A stretch of 64,000 nt of DNA from an uncultured Bacteroidia bacterium (lineage in GTDB: Bacteria > Bacteroidota > Bacteroidia > Bacteroidales > UBA932), in the NCBI GenBank assembly GCA_902785825.1, contig CACZZZ010000001.1:1-64000 (forward strand), given 5' to 3'. Under the pieces are notes generated by a model. The model saw nothing but the letters and a program-made list of their open reading frames with translations, ran no database searches and had not been told where the DNA came from. A program made the translations under genes and the position numbers. How positions within the stretch are numbered: the first letter of the stretch is position 1; every line of letters begins with the position of its first letter. Shown here one piece after another: positions 45,200 to 53,506 of this stretch.

Positions 45200-45814
45200 A
45201 TGAAACTGGAAGACATAACGATAGAAGTCGCTTCGGAGAAGCACCTTATCTATGTTGAAAAGATTTTGACTTCGATAGAGGAAGCCGCACAGGTCAGAGG
45301 TACCGGTATAGCCAGAAGAAAACCTGAATACATCTCCAGGAAAATGCTTGAGGCCAAGGCGGTTATCGCTCTTTATGGACAAGAATTCGCCGGGTTCAGT
45401 TATATTGAGACCTGGGAACATAAAAGCTATGTGACCACCTCCGGACTGATAGTGCGTCCGGAGTTTAGGGGACTTGGTATCGCTAAGAAAATCAAGGACA
45501 TGACCTTCTCTCTCGCCAGAACCCGCTGGCCCAAGGCCAAGATATTCAGCCTCACGAGCGGAGCCGCTGTGATGGCCATGAACACCCGTCTGGGGTACAA
45601 GCCGGTGACCTTCGCTGAGCTCACTACCGACGAGGCTTTCTGGAAAGGGTGTGAGGGATGCGTCAATGTGGATGTCCTTAAGAGGACGGACCGTAAGTAC
45701 TGCATCTGCACCGGAATGCTATTCGATCCGGAGGAGCATCTGCCAGCCAAAATCCCCCAGGAAGTGTTGGACCGTATCGCGGAGCTTGACAAGGAAGACG
45801 AAACAAACGATTGA
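45200..45814 (+). CDS. GNAT acyltransferase, probable N-acylglutamate synthase
   Basis: This 204-residue GNAT-fold protein has the acyl-CoA binding segment VRPEFRGLGIAKKI (motif A, near 95) and preceding strand VTTSGLIV. Position two in the arginine operon, with no other argA or argJ in the cluster, suggests that it makes the first committed intermediate, N-acetyl- or N-succinylglutamate. The C-terminal part has an unusual Cys-containing region (KGCEGCVNVD, KYCICTGM) not typical of GNAT enzymes, possibly metal-binding or regulatory. Role assigned by context; fold by motif. Confidence 0.8.
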   Translation: MKLEDITIEVASEKHLIYVEKILTSIEEAAQVRGTGIARRKPEYISRKMLEAKAVIALYGQEFAGFSYIETWEHKSYVTTSGLIVRPEFRGLGIAKKIKDMTFSLARTRWPKAKIFSLTSGAAVMAMNTRLGYKPVTFAELTTDEAFWKGCEGCVNVDVLKRTDRKYCICTGMLFDPEEHLPAKIPQEVLDRIAELDKEDETND

Positions 45815-45819
45815 TAAAT

Positions 45820-47040
45820 ATGGCAAAGAAAAAAGTGGTGGTCGCCTACAGTGGCGGTCTTGATACCTCCTTCACAGTCATGTACCTGACGAAGGAGAAG
45901 GGATATGAGGTCTATGCGGCTTGCGCCGACACGGGTGGTTTCAGCCCCGAGCAGCTCGCGGACAATGAAAAACGTGCCTACGAGCTTGGAGCTAAGCAAT
46001 ATGTCACCTTGGACGTAACAAGGGAGTATTACGACAAGAGCCTGAAATTCATGATCTTCGGCAATGTCCTGAGGAACGGGACCTATCCGGTCTCCGTGTC
46101 TTCCGAACGCATATTCCAGGCAATGGCTATCGCCCGTTACGCCAAGGAGATTGGCGCGGATGCCATAGCCCACGGTTCCACGGGAGCGGGTAACGACCAG
46201 GTCCGTTTTGACATGACTTTCCTGGTGATGGCTCCCGGAATCGAGATCATCACCTTGACCCGTGACATGGCCCTGACCCGCCAGTTCGAGGTCGATTACC
46301 TCAATGAGCATGGCTTCAAGGCTGATTTCAAGAAGTTGAAATATTCCTACAATGTGGGTCTGTGGGGAACTTCCATTTGCGGCGGAGAGATCCTCGACTC
46401 AAAGCAGGGACTCCCGGAAAGCGCTTATCTTAAGCAGGTTACCAAAGAAGGATCCGAGATCATCGAGATCGGATTCGACAAGGGCGAGATCGTCTCCGTG
46501 AATGGCGAGGAGTTCTCCGACAAGGTGGCCGCTATCCAGAAGGTCGAGACTATCGCTGCTCCTTACGGGATCGGACGTGACATGCATGTGGGAGACACTA
46601 TCATCGGCATCAAGGGCCGTGTCGGCTTTGAGGCCGCCGCTCCGATGCTGATAATGGCCGCCCACAAGTTCCTCGAGAAGTTCACCCTCAGCAAGTGGCA
46701 GCAGTACTGGAAGGATCAAGTGGCTAACTGGTACGGGATGTTTCTCCATGAAAGCCAGTACCTTGAGCCTGTCATGAGGGACATCGAGGCGATGCTGACC
46801 GAAAGCCAGAGGAATGTGACCGGAAAGGTCACCATGGAACTTCGCCCGTGGTCGTTCTCTACGGTCGGCGTGGATTCTCCTTGCGACCTGGTGAAGACCA
46901 AGTTCGGCGAGTACGGCGAGATGCAGAAGGGTTGGACCAGCGAGGATGCCAAGGGCTTCATCAAAGTGAGCTCAACTCCGCTGCGGGTCTATTACACCGC
47001 CCATAAGGATGAAGGTGAGAAACTTGAAAAAGAATTGTAG
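45820..47040 (+). CDS. argG: Argininosuccinate synthase
   Basis: This 406-residue ligase joins citrulline and aspartate with ATP. The ATP PP-loop is VVAYSGGLDTSFTVMYL at the N-terminus. AHGSTGAGNDQVRFD carries citrulline/aspartate contacts, and GLWGTSICGGEILD follows. The ATG at 45820 is preferred over a TTG three codons upstream. It is 5 bp after the GNAT gene and its stop abuts the argC ATG directly (0-bp gap). Confidence 0.95.
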   Translation: MAKKKVVVAYSGGLDTSFTVMYLTKEKGYEVYAACADTGGFSPEQLADNEKRAYELGAKQYVTLDVTREYYDKSLKFMIFGNVLRNGTYPVSVSSERIFQAMAIARYAKEIGADAIAHGSTGAGNDQVRFDMTFLVMAPGIEIITLTRDMALTRQFEVDYLNEHGFKADFKKLKYSYNVGLWGTSICGGEILDSKQGLPESAYLKQVTKEGSEIIEIGFDKGEIVSVNGEEFSDKVAAIQKVETIAAPYGIGRDMHVGDTIIGIKGRVGFEAAAPMLIMAAHKFLEKFTLSKWQQYWKDQVANWYGMFLHESQYLEPVMRDIEAMLTESQRNVTGKVTMELRPWSFSTVGVDSPCDLVKTKFGEYGEMQKGWTSEDAKGFIKVSSTPLRVYYTAHKDEGEKLEKEL

Positions 47041-48030
47041 ATGACTCCCGACGGAAAGATTAAAGTGGGAATTGTTGGGGCTGCCGGCTACACTGCCGGG
47101 GAACTCCTGCGGATTCTCGTGAACCATCCTCGCGCGGAGGTGGTCTTTGCCCAAAGCGGCAGTCATGCCGGTGAGCCCGTTTGGGCCGCGCATGCCGATC
47201 TGCTGGGCGAGACGAAACTGCGGTTCGTCGCCAATGCCGCTATCGGTGCGGAAGACGCTCCCGACGTGCTGTTCTTATGCTCCGGCCATGGGAAGGCGAA
47301 ACCGTTCGTGGAGGCTCTGCCTGAGAGCTACAAAGGCGCTATCATCGACCTCGGAAATGATTTCCGTCTGGCCGCGGATGCTGGTGATTTCGTCTATGGA
47401 CTTCCCGAGGCGTTCAAGGATAAGATAAAGAAGGCCAAGCATATCGCCAACCCCGGGTGCTTCGCCACCTCGATCCAGCTCGCCCTGTTGCCGATGGCCG
47501 CTCTTAATAAGCTTCCCGAGATTCATGTGACGGGCATAACAGGCTCTACAGGAGCCGGCCAAGCACCCTCGGAGACGACCCATTTCAGCTGGCGCTCTGA
47601 TAATCTCTCCGTCTATAAAGCCTTTACTCATCAGCACTTAGGTGAAATAGGAGAGACCCTCAAGACTATGGCGCCAGATTATTCCGGTGAGATGAATTTC
47701 GTTCCCGTACGCGGTGATTTTGCCCGCGGTATTCTTTCCTCGGTCTATTTCGATTGCGACCTTCCTGAAGAGGCGGCCGTCCAGATCTACAAGGATTACT
47801 ACAAAGACGAGCCATTCGTCCATGTGATTGACACCAATCCGGACATGAAGATGGTCGTCAATACCAACAAATGCGTTTTGAATGTCCGTAAACATGGGCG
47901 GAAGCTCCACGTTATCAGTGTGATAGATAACTTGGTCAAAGGTGCTTCCGGCCAGGCCGTCCAGAACATGAACCTGATTTTCGGCCTTCCGGAAGACACC
48001 GGACTCCACCTTAAAGCCACAAGATTCTGA
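47041..48030 (+). CDS. argC: N-acyl-gamma-glutamyl-phosphate reductase
   Basis: This 329-residue NADPH-dependent reductase makes N-acylglutamate semialdehyde. It has the Rossmann motif VGIVGAAGYTAGELLRIL at the N-terminus, the catalytic Cys in ANPGCFATSIQLALLP (about 141), GITGSTGAGQAP with the AGxxP phosphate loop, and the C-terminal VIDNLVKGASGQAVQNMN. It starts directly at the argG stop and ends 2 bp before argD. Confidence 0.95.
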   Translation: MTPDGKIKVGIVGAAGYTAGELLRILVNHPRAEVVFAQSGSHAGEPVWAAHADLLGETKLRFVANAAIGAEDAPDVLFLCSGHGKAKPFVEALPESYKGAIIDLGNDFRLAADAGDFVYGLPEAFKDKIKKAKHIANPGCFATSIQLALLPMAALNKLPEIHVTGITGSTGAGQAPSETTHFSWRSDNLSVYKAFTHQHLGEIGETLKTMAPDYSGEMNFVPVRGDFARGILSSVYFDCDLPEEAAVQIYKDYYKDEPFVHVIDTNPDMKMVVNTNKCVLNVRKHGRKLHVISVIDNLVKGASGQAVQNMNLIFGLPEDTGLHLKATRF

Positions 48031-48032
48031 TT

Positions 48033-49274
48033 ATGGAACTTTTTGATGTATATAGCCTTTTTGATGTCACGCCTGTCAAGGCGAAAGGGACAAGGGTATG
48101 GGACGATAAAGGGACCGAGTACCTCGACCTTTACGGTGGTCATGCCGTGATTTCGGTCGGGCATTGCCATCCCAAATATGTAGCCGCAGTTTCCGACCAG
48201 CTTGGGAAGATCGGTTTCTATTCCAATAGTGTGCGTAATCCTCTCCAGGAGGAATTGGCCAGGAAGATAGGGGAGTTGTCCGGGTATCCGGAATATTCCC
48301 TTTTCCTCTGCAACTCAGGGGCGGAGGCCAATGAGAACGCCCTGAAACTTGCGTCTTTCCACACCGGAGAGCGGCGTGTGGTCGCTTTCAAGGGTGCCTT
48401 CCACGGGCGCACTTCCGGCGCCGTGGCCGTTACTGACAATCCCAAGATCAGGGCCCCTTTCAACAGCTGGCATGAGGTGACTTTCGTGGCGATGAATGAC
48501 ATCGCAGCGGTTCGTGAGGAACTTTCCAAGGGTGACATAGCTGCCGTTATCATAGAAGGCATCCAGGGAGTCGGAGGAATAATCATTCCTGACGACAGCT
48601 TCATGCGTGAGCTTAGGGAGGCCACCAAAGAAGCCGGGGTTCCGCTTATCCTCGATGAGGTGCAGAGCGGGTGCGGCAGGACAGGAAAATATTTCGCCCA
48701 TCAGTGGGCAGGGATACGTCCTGACCTGATCACGATGGCCAAAGGTATGGCCGGCGGTTTTCCGATCGGTGCGGTTCTGATCTCGCCTGAGTTCGAGCCG
48801 GTCAAGGGTATGCTCGGAACCACCTTCGGCGGCAACCATCTGGCCATGGCGGCTGCGATTGCGGTGGCTGATATCATCAAGGACGAGAATCTGGTCCAGA
48901 ACGCCTACGAAGTCGGCGAATACCTTAAATCCTGCCTTCTGACGGTTGCCGATGGTGCATCGAGTGATTCGGAGCGAAGCGACTCAGGGAGTCTGAGGGG
49001 AACGCCCCTCAGTCCCCCCTCGGGGGTGCAGGGGGGTGAAAGGCCCGATCAGGGCCAGGCACCGAATATCCGCATCGCGGATATTCGGGGACGGGGCCTG
49101 ATGATTGGCGTGGAGTTCGACGGGCCGATCGCGGAGCTGAGGCGGAAGCTGCTGTTTGATAAGCATATATTCACGGGCGTGTCAGGCAAGAACATGATTC
49201 GTCTGCTGGCTCCGCTCGTGCTGACAAAAGACGATGTGGACATATTCATTAAAGCATTGGAGGAGTTACTATGA
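48033..49274 (+). CDS. argD: N-acylornithine aminotransferase with an internal repeat insertion
   Basis: This 413-residue PLP-dependent class III aminotransferase makes N-acylornithine from the semialdehyde and glutamate. Key parts: FLCNSGAEANENALKLA, VAFKGAFHGRTSGAV, LILDEVQSGCGRTGKYFAH and the PLP lysine in MAKGMAGGFPIGA. It is about 38 residues longer than usual owing to a low-complexity Ser/Gly/Pro/Asp stretch at about 308-346 (nt 48955-49066), which is translated from a GC-rich palindromic repeat. The normal sequence resumes at DIRGRGLMIGVEFDGP. The insert lies before the C-terminal small-domain strand, probably at a surface loop, so activity may survive. It overlaps argF' by 4 bp. Confidence 0.93.
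   Translation: MELFDVYSLFDVTPVKAKGTRVWDDKGTEYLDLYGGHAVISVGHCHPKYVAAVSDQLGKIGFYSNSVRNPLQEELARKIGELSGYPEYSLFLCNSGAEANENALKLASFHTGERRVVAFKGAFHGRTSGAVAVTDNPKIRAPFNSWHEVTFVAMNDIAAVREELSKGDIAAVIIEGIQGVGGIIIPDDSFMRELREATKEAGVPLILDEVQSGCGRTGKYFAHQWAGIRPDLITMAKGMAGGFPIGAVLISPEFEPVKGMLGTTFGGNHLAMAAAIAVADIIKDENLVQNAYEVGEYLKSCLLTVADGASSDSERSDSGSLRGTPLSPPSGVQGGERPDQGQAPNIRIADIRGRGLMIGVEFDGPIAELRRKLLFDKHIFTGVSGKNMIRLLAPLVLTKDDVDIFIKALEELL
48955..49066 (-). repeat. REP-like palindromic element inserted in frame in argD
   Basis: The insert contains an 8-bp inverted repeat, CTGAGGGG-AACG-CCCCTCAG (48993-49012), and a second hairpin, CCCCC-TC-GGGGG. Read on the minus strand it shows GGGGCGTTCCCC and then GTCGCTTCGCTCCGA, the same order as the two repeats at 56255-56415. 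So it belongs to that family in inverted orientation. Confidence 0.8.
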
Positions 49275-50236
49275 GATCGTTCTTTCATGTGAGTGACATC
49301 GGCGACCTGGCGGCGGCGCTTCAGGAAGCCAAGCAGGTCAAGGCAACCCCATTTGCCTGGAAGAATCTTGGCCAGGACAAGACTATCATCCTGATATTCT
49401 TCAACAGCAGTCTCAGGACCCGCCTGTCCAGCCAGAAAGCGGCCTTGAATCTTGGCATGAACCCCATAGTGCTGAACGTTGGGGCGGATAGTTGGAAGCT
49501 GGAGACCCAACTCGGCGTCGTCATGGACGGGGACAAGAGCGAGCACCTCAGGGAGGCGATTCCTGTGATCGGAAGCTATTGCGACATAATCGGAGTACGC
49601 TCTTTCGCAGGCCTTTCCGACCGGGAGTTCGACTATGCGGAAACAATTCTGAGTCAGTTTATTGAATATTCCGGGAAACCAGTCATATCCCTTGAATCAG
49701 CGACCGTGCATCCCTGCCAGGCTTTCGCCGACTTGATCACTATCGAGGAATACAAGACAAAACCCCGCCCGAAAGTCGTTATGACCTGGGCTCCTCATCC
49801 CCGGGCTCTTCCCCAGGCCGTGCCCAATTCATTCGCCGAGTGGATGAACGCGGCGGACGTGGACTTCGTGATCACCCATCCGGAAGGCTATGAACTTGAT
49901 CCCAAGTTTGTCGGAAACGCCAAGGTCGAGTATGACCAGATGAAAGCCCTTGAGGGAGCCGACTTTGTCTATGCGAAGAACTGGAGCTGTCCGGGTGTCA
50001 CGAACCCCGGCGATTACGGTAAGATCCTGTCAAAGGACATGGGTTGGGTCGTGGACGAGCGCCACATGGCGGTAACCGACAACGCTTACTTCATGCACTG
50101 CCTGCCCGTGAGAAGGAACATGATTGTCTCGGACGGAGTGATTGATTCCCCGAGGAGCATAGTGATCCCTGAGGCTGCCAACAGGGTGGTTTCAGCCCAG
50201 GTTGTTATGAAAAGAATGTTGGAGGGCCTGAAATGA
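49271..50236 (+). CDS. argF': N-succinylornithine carbamoyltransferase (ArgF' type)
   Basis: This 321-residue transcarbamylase carbamoylates an N-acylated ornithine, making N-acylcitrulline. The carbamoyl-phosphate loop is FFNSSLRTRLS (43-53). The Pro-rich loop APHPRALPQAVPNSF is the hallmark of the acetyl/succinylornithine branch, not ordinary OTCase. The specificity residue, Glu92 in Xanthomonas acetylornithine transcarbamylase and Pro90 in Bacteroides succinylornithine transcarbamylase, is Ser90 here (MDGDKSEHL). Published Glu92 substitutions including Ser switch the enzyme to succinylornithine, so I infer succinylornithine. It overlaps argD and argB by 4 bp each. Confidence 0.92.
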   Translation: MRSFFHVSDIGDLAAALQEAKQVKATPFAWKNLGQDKTIILIFFNSSLRTRLSSQKAALNLGMNPIVLNVGADSWKLETQLGVVMDGDKSEHLREAIPVIGSYCDIIGVRSFAGLSDREFDYAETILSQFIEYSGKPVISLESATVHPCQAFADLITIEEYKTKPRPKVVMTWAPHPRALPQAVPNSFAEWMNAADVDFVITHPEGYELDPKFVGNAKVEYDQMKALEGADFVYAKNWSCPGVTNPGDYGKILSKDMGWVVDERHMAVTDNAYFMHCLPVRRNMIVSDGVIDSPRSIVIPEAANRVVSAQVVMKRMLEGLK

Positions 50237-51021
50237 TAAAAGAGAGTCTGAATATAATAAAGGTCGGCGGAGCTGTTGTCGAGGACGAGAAGTCCCTATC
50301 CGGGCTCCTGATGTCTTTCTCCAGTCTTCATGGCAAGAAGATTCTTGTCCACGGAGGTGGGAAGATCGCCACTGAGATGGCCGGGAAACTCGGGGTGGAG
50401 ACCCAGATGATCGACGGCCGTCGGATCACCAGCGCGGAGATGCTCAAGGTCGTGACCATGGTCTATGGAGGTCTGGTCAACAAGACGATAGTGGCCCGCC
50501 TGCAAGCACTCGGTGTCAACGCCCTTGGACTGACCGGAGCGGACATGAACATCATCATGAGCGTCAAACGTCCGGTGGAGCTCGTGAATTTCGGCTTTGT
50601 CGGGGATGTGAAGTATGTGAATACCAGGGCTTTGGTCTCCCTTCTCGAAGCTGGTGCGGTGCCTGTGCTGGCTCCTCTTACCCACGATAAAGAGGGCTCT
50701 ATGCTGAACACAAACGCCGACACGATCGCCTCTTCAGTGGCGAGGGCTTTGGCGGAGAAATATTCCGTAACCCTGACCTTCTGCTCATCGATCCCGGGGG
50801 TCTTGAAAGACCTGTCGGATCCTTCCTCCTTGATCAAAACAGTGGCTAAGAAGGATTTTGAGCCGATGGTGGCAGACGGAACCATCTCTGAAGGCATGAT
50901 CCCCAAGCTCCAGAATGCCTTTGACGCCATCAATGACGGAGTCTCGAAAGTTGTCATCACATCTCCCTCGGATTTGTCCGGCGGGACGACAATCCTCGCC
51001 GACCCGGAGACAGACGACTAG
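50233..51021 (+). CDS. argB: N-acylglutamate kinase
   Basis: This 262-residue amino-acid kinase phosphorylates N-acylglutamate. It has a Gly-rich loop after NIIKVGGAVV (the catalytic Lys near residue 11), HGGGKIATEMAGKLGV, ALGLTGADMNIIM and LNTNADTIASSVARALAEKY. It lacks the N-terminal helix of arginine-inhibited kinases, which hints that feedback by arginine may be weak and control falls to ArgR. It overlaps argF' by 4 bp and ends 2 bp before argE. Confidence 0.94.
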   Translation: MIKESLNIIKVGGAVVEDEKSLSGLLMSFSSLHGKKILVHGGGKIATEMAGKLGVETQMIDGRRITSAEMLKVVTMVYGGLVNKTIVARLQALGVNALGLTGADMNIIMSVKRPVELVNFGFVGDVKYVNTRALVSLLEAGAVPVLAPLTHDKEGSMLNTNADTIASSVARALAEKYSVTLTFCSSIPGVLKDLSDPSSLIKTVAKKDFEPMVADGTISEGMIPKLQNAFDAINDGVSKVVITSPSDLSGGTTILADPETDD

Positions 51022-51023
51022 AT

Positions 51024-52064
51024 ATGGACACTGTTGATCTCCTCCAAAACCTGATCCGCATCCCATCTTTCAGCAGGGATGAGGCCCAGGCGTGCGATTA
51101 TCTCGAGAAGTGGCTCGTTGACAATGGATTCCAGGATATTCACAGAGTCGGAAACAACCTTTGGATGGAGTCCGAACCCGTTTCCGGTAAGCCGACTGTC
51201 CTGCTAAACGCCCACATTGACACCGTAAAACCTAATCATGGTTATACCCGTGACCCGTTCTTTCCGGAGGTGGAGGATGGCAAACTCTACGGGTTGGGAA
51301 GCAATGACGACGGAGGTTCCCTTGTGGCATTGCTCGAGGCATATTCAGAGCTGATAAAGAAGCCTCAGCCGTACAGACTGGTGTTCGCCGCCACCGCTGA
51401 GGAGGAAGTCTGCGGAAAGGGCGGTTTCGACCTTTTCCTCCAAGATGTCGGAAATATCGACTTCGGGGTGATAGGGGAGCCTACCGGAATGAATATGGCT
51501 GTCGCTGAGAAGGGACTTATGGTTTTGGACTGCGTCGCCAAGGGCAAAAGCGGCCATGCGGCCAGGGAAGAGGGAATCAACGCTATTTATGAGGCTTTGA
51601 CGGACATCGAATGGTTCCGGCATTTCCGTTTCCCAAGGGTCTCTGAATATCTCGGACCGGTCAAGATGAGCGTCACGATGATAGCGGCGGGAACGCAGCA
51701 TAATGTCGTTCCTGACGAGTGTAAGTTCGTCGTGGATGTCCGGCCGAACGGGATGTATTCGAATCCGGAGCTGCTGGAGCTTATCAAGGAGGCTGTTAAG
51801 TGTGAGGTCAAAGAGCGTTCGACAAGGATCGGAAGCTCCCATCTGCCTGTCAGTCACCCTATTGTGCGGCGTGGCCTGTCGCTTGGCCTTCAGCCGTTCG
51901 GATCTCCGACCACGAGCAACCAAGCGCTTTGCCCGTTCCCGACTTTGAAGATCGGACCGGGCGACTCCGCCCGCTCCCATGGCCCGGATGAATACATCGG
52001 CCTGGATGAGATCGCCCGCGGAGTTGAGATTTATGTCAAGTTATTGGATCAATTGGAATTGTAG
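51024..52064 (+). CDS. argE: M20 family deacylase acting on N-acylcitrulline (ArgE-like)
   Basis: This 346-residue M20 metallohydrolase has metal ligands His/Asp in LLNAHIDTVKPNHGYTRDPF, Asp in LGSNDDGGSLVALL, the catalytic Glu pair in ATAEEEVCGKGG and a late ligand His in GDSARSHGPDEYIG. In this branch the acyl group is removed after carbamoylation, so the substrate is probably N-succinyl- or N-acetylcitrulline rather than acetylornithine. The argH ATG follows 1 bp after its stop. Confidence 0.92.
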   Translation: MDTVDLLQNLIRIPSFSRDEAQACDYLEKWLVDNGFQDIHRVGNNLWMESEPVSGKPTVLLNAHIDTVKPNHGYTRDPFFPEVEDGKLYGLGSNDDGGSLVALLEAYSELIKKPQPYRLVFAATAEEEVCGKGGFDLFLQDVGNIDFGVIGEPTGMNMAVAEKGLMVLDCVAKGKSGHAAREEGINAIYEALTDIEWFRHFRFPRVSEYLGPVKMSVTMIAAGTQHNVVPDECKFVVDVRPNGMYSNPELLELIKEAVKCEVKERSTRIGSSHLPVSHPIVRRGLSLGLQPFGSPTTSNQALCPFPTLKIGPGDSARSHGPDEYIGLDEIARGVEIYVKLLDQLEL

Positions 52065-52065
52065 T

Positions 52066-53403
52066 ATGGCAAACAAACTTTGGGACAAGGGATATGACGA
52101 GGATGCCCGGATAGACGCGTTCACGGTGGGACGTGACCGGGAACTTGACCTTGAGCTGGCACCTTATGACATCCTCGGAACCATGGCGCACATCACTATG
52201 CTTGAGAGTGTCGGCCTGCTTGCGAAGTCAGATCTGGATTTGCTCCTTCCGGAGCTTAAGGCTTTATATTCAGAAGCTTCCGAAGGACGATTCGAGATTG
52301 AGCCCGATGTTGAGGATGTCCATTCGCAAGTCGAGCTGATGCTCACCCGCAAGCTTGGGGACATCGGAAAGAAGGTCCACACTGGGCGTTCCCGCAACGA
52401 CCAGGTGCTTGTGGATCTGAAACTGTATGCCCGCGCCAGGATCGAGCGCACCGTCGGGAAGGTTGACAGCCTTTTCCGCACCCTGCAAAACGCTAGCGAG
52501 AAGTATAAGGATGTCCTGATCCCAGGATATACCCATCTTCAGGTGGCGATGCCTTCCTCATTCGGCCTTTGGTTCGGGGCTTATGCCGAGAGCCTCACAG
52601 GAGATATGACCATGCTCAAGGCCGCTTGGGACATCGTCAACCGTAATCCTTTGGGATCCGCTGCTGGCTATGGATCTTCAGCCCCTTTAAACAGGACTTT
52701 GACCACGAAACTTCTTGGTTTTGATGACCTTGACTATAATTCCATTTACGCCCAGATGACAAGGGGCAAGATGGAAAGGGCTGTGGCTTTCGCCTATTCC
52801 TCTGTCGCTGAGACTGTAGGCCGGTTGGCCTTCGACGGCTGCCTGTATTCTAGCCAAAACTTTGGGTTCGTGAAACTTCCGGACGCTTTGACTACCGGCT
52901 CCAGCATTATGCCACATAAGAAGAATCCGGATGTGTTTGAGTTGGTCCGCGCCCGCTGCAACAAGATCTGCGGCGCTCTGAACGACATCCGTCTTATCAC
53001 GGGGAACCTTCCTTCAGGCTATTTCCGCGACATGCAGATTCTGAAAGAAGTCTTTTTCCCGATCTTCGACGAGATGGACTCCTGCCTCGACATCGTGGAA
53101 TATGCGGTCAAGGGGATGGAGGTCAAGACGGACGTCATGTCCGACCCCAAGTACAAGCTGGCATTCAGTGTGGAAAAGGTCAACGACCTTGTGAGTGAGG
53201 GAGTTCCGTTCCGGGACGCCTACCGCCAGGTGGCAGCCTCGATCGCTGATGGCTCTTTCGAATATTCCGGCAACTTGAACCACACCCACGAGGGCTCCAT
53301 AGGCAATCTCTGCAACAGTGAGATCGCCGCCCGTATGGACCGCATCCTCTCGAGTTTCGGTTTTGACAAGGTCAGTAACGCTGTCAACGCTTTGATCGCT
53401 TGA
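52066..53403 (+). CDS. argH: Argininosuccinate lyase
   Basis: This 445-residue lyase of the fumarase superfamily releases arginine and fumarate. Family motifs: KKVHTGRSRNDQVLVDLKLY, PGYTHLQVAMPSSFG and the signature TTGSSIMPHKKNPDVFE with the catalytic Ser loop. The ATG at 52066 is used; an upstream in-frame ATG would extend into argE and adds no family sequence. It is the last gene of the arginine operon. A short repeat and a terminator follow. Confidence 0.95.
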   Translation: MANKLWDKGYDEDARIDAFTVGRDRELDLELAPYDILGTMAHITMLESVGLLAKSDLDLLLPELKALYSEASEGRFEIEPDVEDVHSQVELMLTRKLGDIGKKVHTGRSRNDQVLVDLKLYARARIERTVGKVDSLFRTLQNASEKYKDVLIPGYTHLQVAMPSSFGLWFGAYAESLTGDMTMLKAAWDIVNRNPLGSAAGYGSSAPLNRTLTTKLLGFDDLDYNSIYAQMTRGKMERAVAFAYSSVAETVGRLAFDGCLYSSQNFGFVKLPDALTTGSSIMPHKKNPDVFELVRARCNKICGALNDIRLITGNLPSGYFRDMQILKEVFFPIFDEMDSCLDIVEYAVKGMEVKTDVMSDPKYKLAFSVEKVNDLVSEGVPFRDAYRQVAASIADGSFEYSGNLNHTHEGSIGNLCNSEIAARMDRILSSFGFDKVSNAVNALIA

Positions 53404-53409
53404 CCTCCT

Positions 53410-53453
53410 GTCATTCTGAGCGAAGCGAAGAATCTCGCCGAAGCGAAGAATCT
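53410..53453 (+). repeat. Short GAAGCGAAG-type repeat, two imperfect units
   Basis: The unit CTGAGCGAAGCGAAGAATCT (53416-53435) is followed by a second, shorter one (CGCCGAAGCGAAGAATCT). The core GAGCGAAGCGA is the complement of the TCGCTTCGCTC core in the 56-kb and argD repeats. Confidence 0.65.
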
Positions 53454-53463
53454 TTTTTTTCAT

Positions 53464-53500
53464 AATCCTGCGAAATTCAGTAAATTCGCAGGATTTTTTT
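53464..53500 (+). terminator. Rho-independent terminator of the arginine operon
   Basis: A stem, AATCCTGCGAA/TTCGCAGGATT (53464-53474 and 53485-53495), is followed by seven or more T residues. The typA ATG begins 6 bp after the T run. Confidence 0.9.
53481..53488 (+). promoter_or_regulatory. Possible typA -7 box inside the terminator hairpin
   Basis: TAAATTCG (one mismatch to TAnnTTTG) overlaps the loop and 3' arm of the arginine-operon terminator. It is the only candidate in the 103-bp gap before typA. Confidence 0.3.
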
Positions 53501-53506
53501 AGGAAT

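Noticed and set aside
45427..46311. A 294-codon open frame antisense to the GNAT gene and argG
   Set aside because: It spans two real genes on the other strand and has low-complexity translation with no motif.
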